This document shows, in pieces, positions 5,950-6,222 of a DNA stretch of 6,222 bases (positions within the stretch are counted from its first letter, which is position 1; the number at the start of each line of letters is the position of its first letter). Source of the DNA: CADAWZ01 sp045114665. Lineage in GTDB: Bacteria; Vulcanimicrobiota; CADAWZ01. The DNA lies in assembly GCA_045114665.1 (NCBI GenBank), contig JBGUKW010000306.1, positions 1 through 6,222 on the forward strand, read 5' to 3'. Below the pieces are notes generated by a model that did not search any database, was not told the origin of the DNA, and saw only the letters and a program-made list of their open reading frames with translations. A program made the position numbers and the translations under genes.

Positions 5950-6222
5950 TTTTAGACTCTTTTATAAGAGAATTTTCTTTTTGCTTAGCTTCTTTTGCCT
6001 CAGCAATAACTTTTTTAGTAATATCTTCAAGAACTTTTTGATTAAGTGAAGTCATTTGAGAAAGTTTCTTTATTTTATTCTTCAAATTAGTAATTATAAC
6101 AGTCAATATAAAAACTGTAACAAGCAGAAAAACAATAGAAAAGAAGAAAATAACATTTATCGGTTTTGAAATATGCAAAAAACTTGCGATATTATATGAA
6201 ATTTTTGGATAGAAAGAAAATA
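5933..6222 (-). CDS. DUF2304-like small membrane protein (5' partial)
   Basis: The visible part is 95 complete codons, and the frame is open to the right edge, so the TTG at 6178 need not be the start. The segment from the edge reads SFYPKISYNIASFLHISKP, then INVIFFFSIVFLLVTVFILTV, then LKNKIKKLSQ. This matches the C-terminal half of DUF2304 proteins, in which a short loop with an N-x-x-F-F motif leads into a last membrane helix and a charged coiled-coil tail. DUF2304 proteins are small three-helix membrane proteins (about 110-130 residues) commonly encoded beside family-2 glycosyltransferases, as here, and are thought to assist glycan assembly at the membrane. This copy carries a longer than usual Lys/Glu-rich cytoplasmic tail of about 45 residues after the helix. 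The 17-nt overlap with the glycosyltransferase suggests coupled translation. The family call is by recalled pattern and the exact role is unknown. Confidence 0.7.
   Translation of the reverse strand, partial: FSFYPKISYNIASFLHISKPINVIFFFSIVFLLVTVFILTVIITNLKNKIKKLSQMTSLNQKVLEDITKKVIAEAKEAKQKENSLIKESKNDEEE

Noticed and set aside
1..6222. CRISPR array, insertion sequence, tRNA or attachment site
   Set aside because: I saw no regularly spaced repeats, no transposase-like frame with terminal inverted repeats, and no GC-rich cloverleaf-like segment.

Overview
The window is strongly AT-rich (roughly 30% G+C by eye) and densely packed, with no gene-free stretch longer than about 40 bases. Codons end mostly in A or T and the proteins are rich in Lys, Asn, Ile and Ser. 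This suits a low-GC, probably host-associated anaerobe. A Treponema-like spirochaete is my best guess and a low-GC clostridium the main alternative. No rRNA, tRNA or other marker settles it.

Layout. The left part (3-1751, + strand) is a two-component system: the C-terminal part of a membrane HAMP/HisKA/HATPase sensor kinase that enters from beyond the left edge, then a NarL/LuxR-type response regulator. Everything from 1773 to the right edge is on the - strand and reads, in transcription order: a DUF2304-like small membrane protein (entering from the right edge), a family-2 glycosyltransferase, two proteins with type IV prepilin/pseudopilin N-termini (GspI/PilV-like, then GspJ/PilW-like), an 85-residue orphan resembling the C-terminus of a type I restriction specificity subunit (HsdS), and the ATPase and permease of a Zn/Mn-type (ZnuCB/TroBC-like) ABC importer. 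Gaps between these - strand genes run from a 17-nt overlap to 37 nt, so one transcript could carry all seven. The two strands converge at 1752-1772 with only 21 nt between stop codons and no strong terminator.

How the genes may work together. The DUF2304 protein and the glycosyltransferase are a familiar cell-surface glycan pair. The two pseudopilins look like minor, tip-type subunits whose secretion motor, major pilin and prepilin peptidase lie elsewhere. The ATPase and permease form the cytoplasmic and membrane halves of a metal importer, but no periplasmic binding protein and no Fur/DtxR-type regulator is present. The restriction-subunit fragment between pilins and transporter suggests that this junction was made by rearrangement, so the co-direction of surface and metal genes need not mean shared function.

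I see no convincing new system. The points most worth checking are the HsdS remnant at the junction, the transporter without a binding protein, the pseudopilin with Ser instead of Phe after the cleavage site, the glycosyltransferase beside the pilins, and the pairing of a HisKA-type kinase with a NarL-type regulator.
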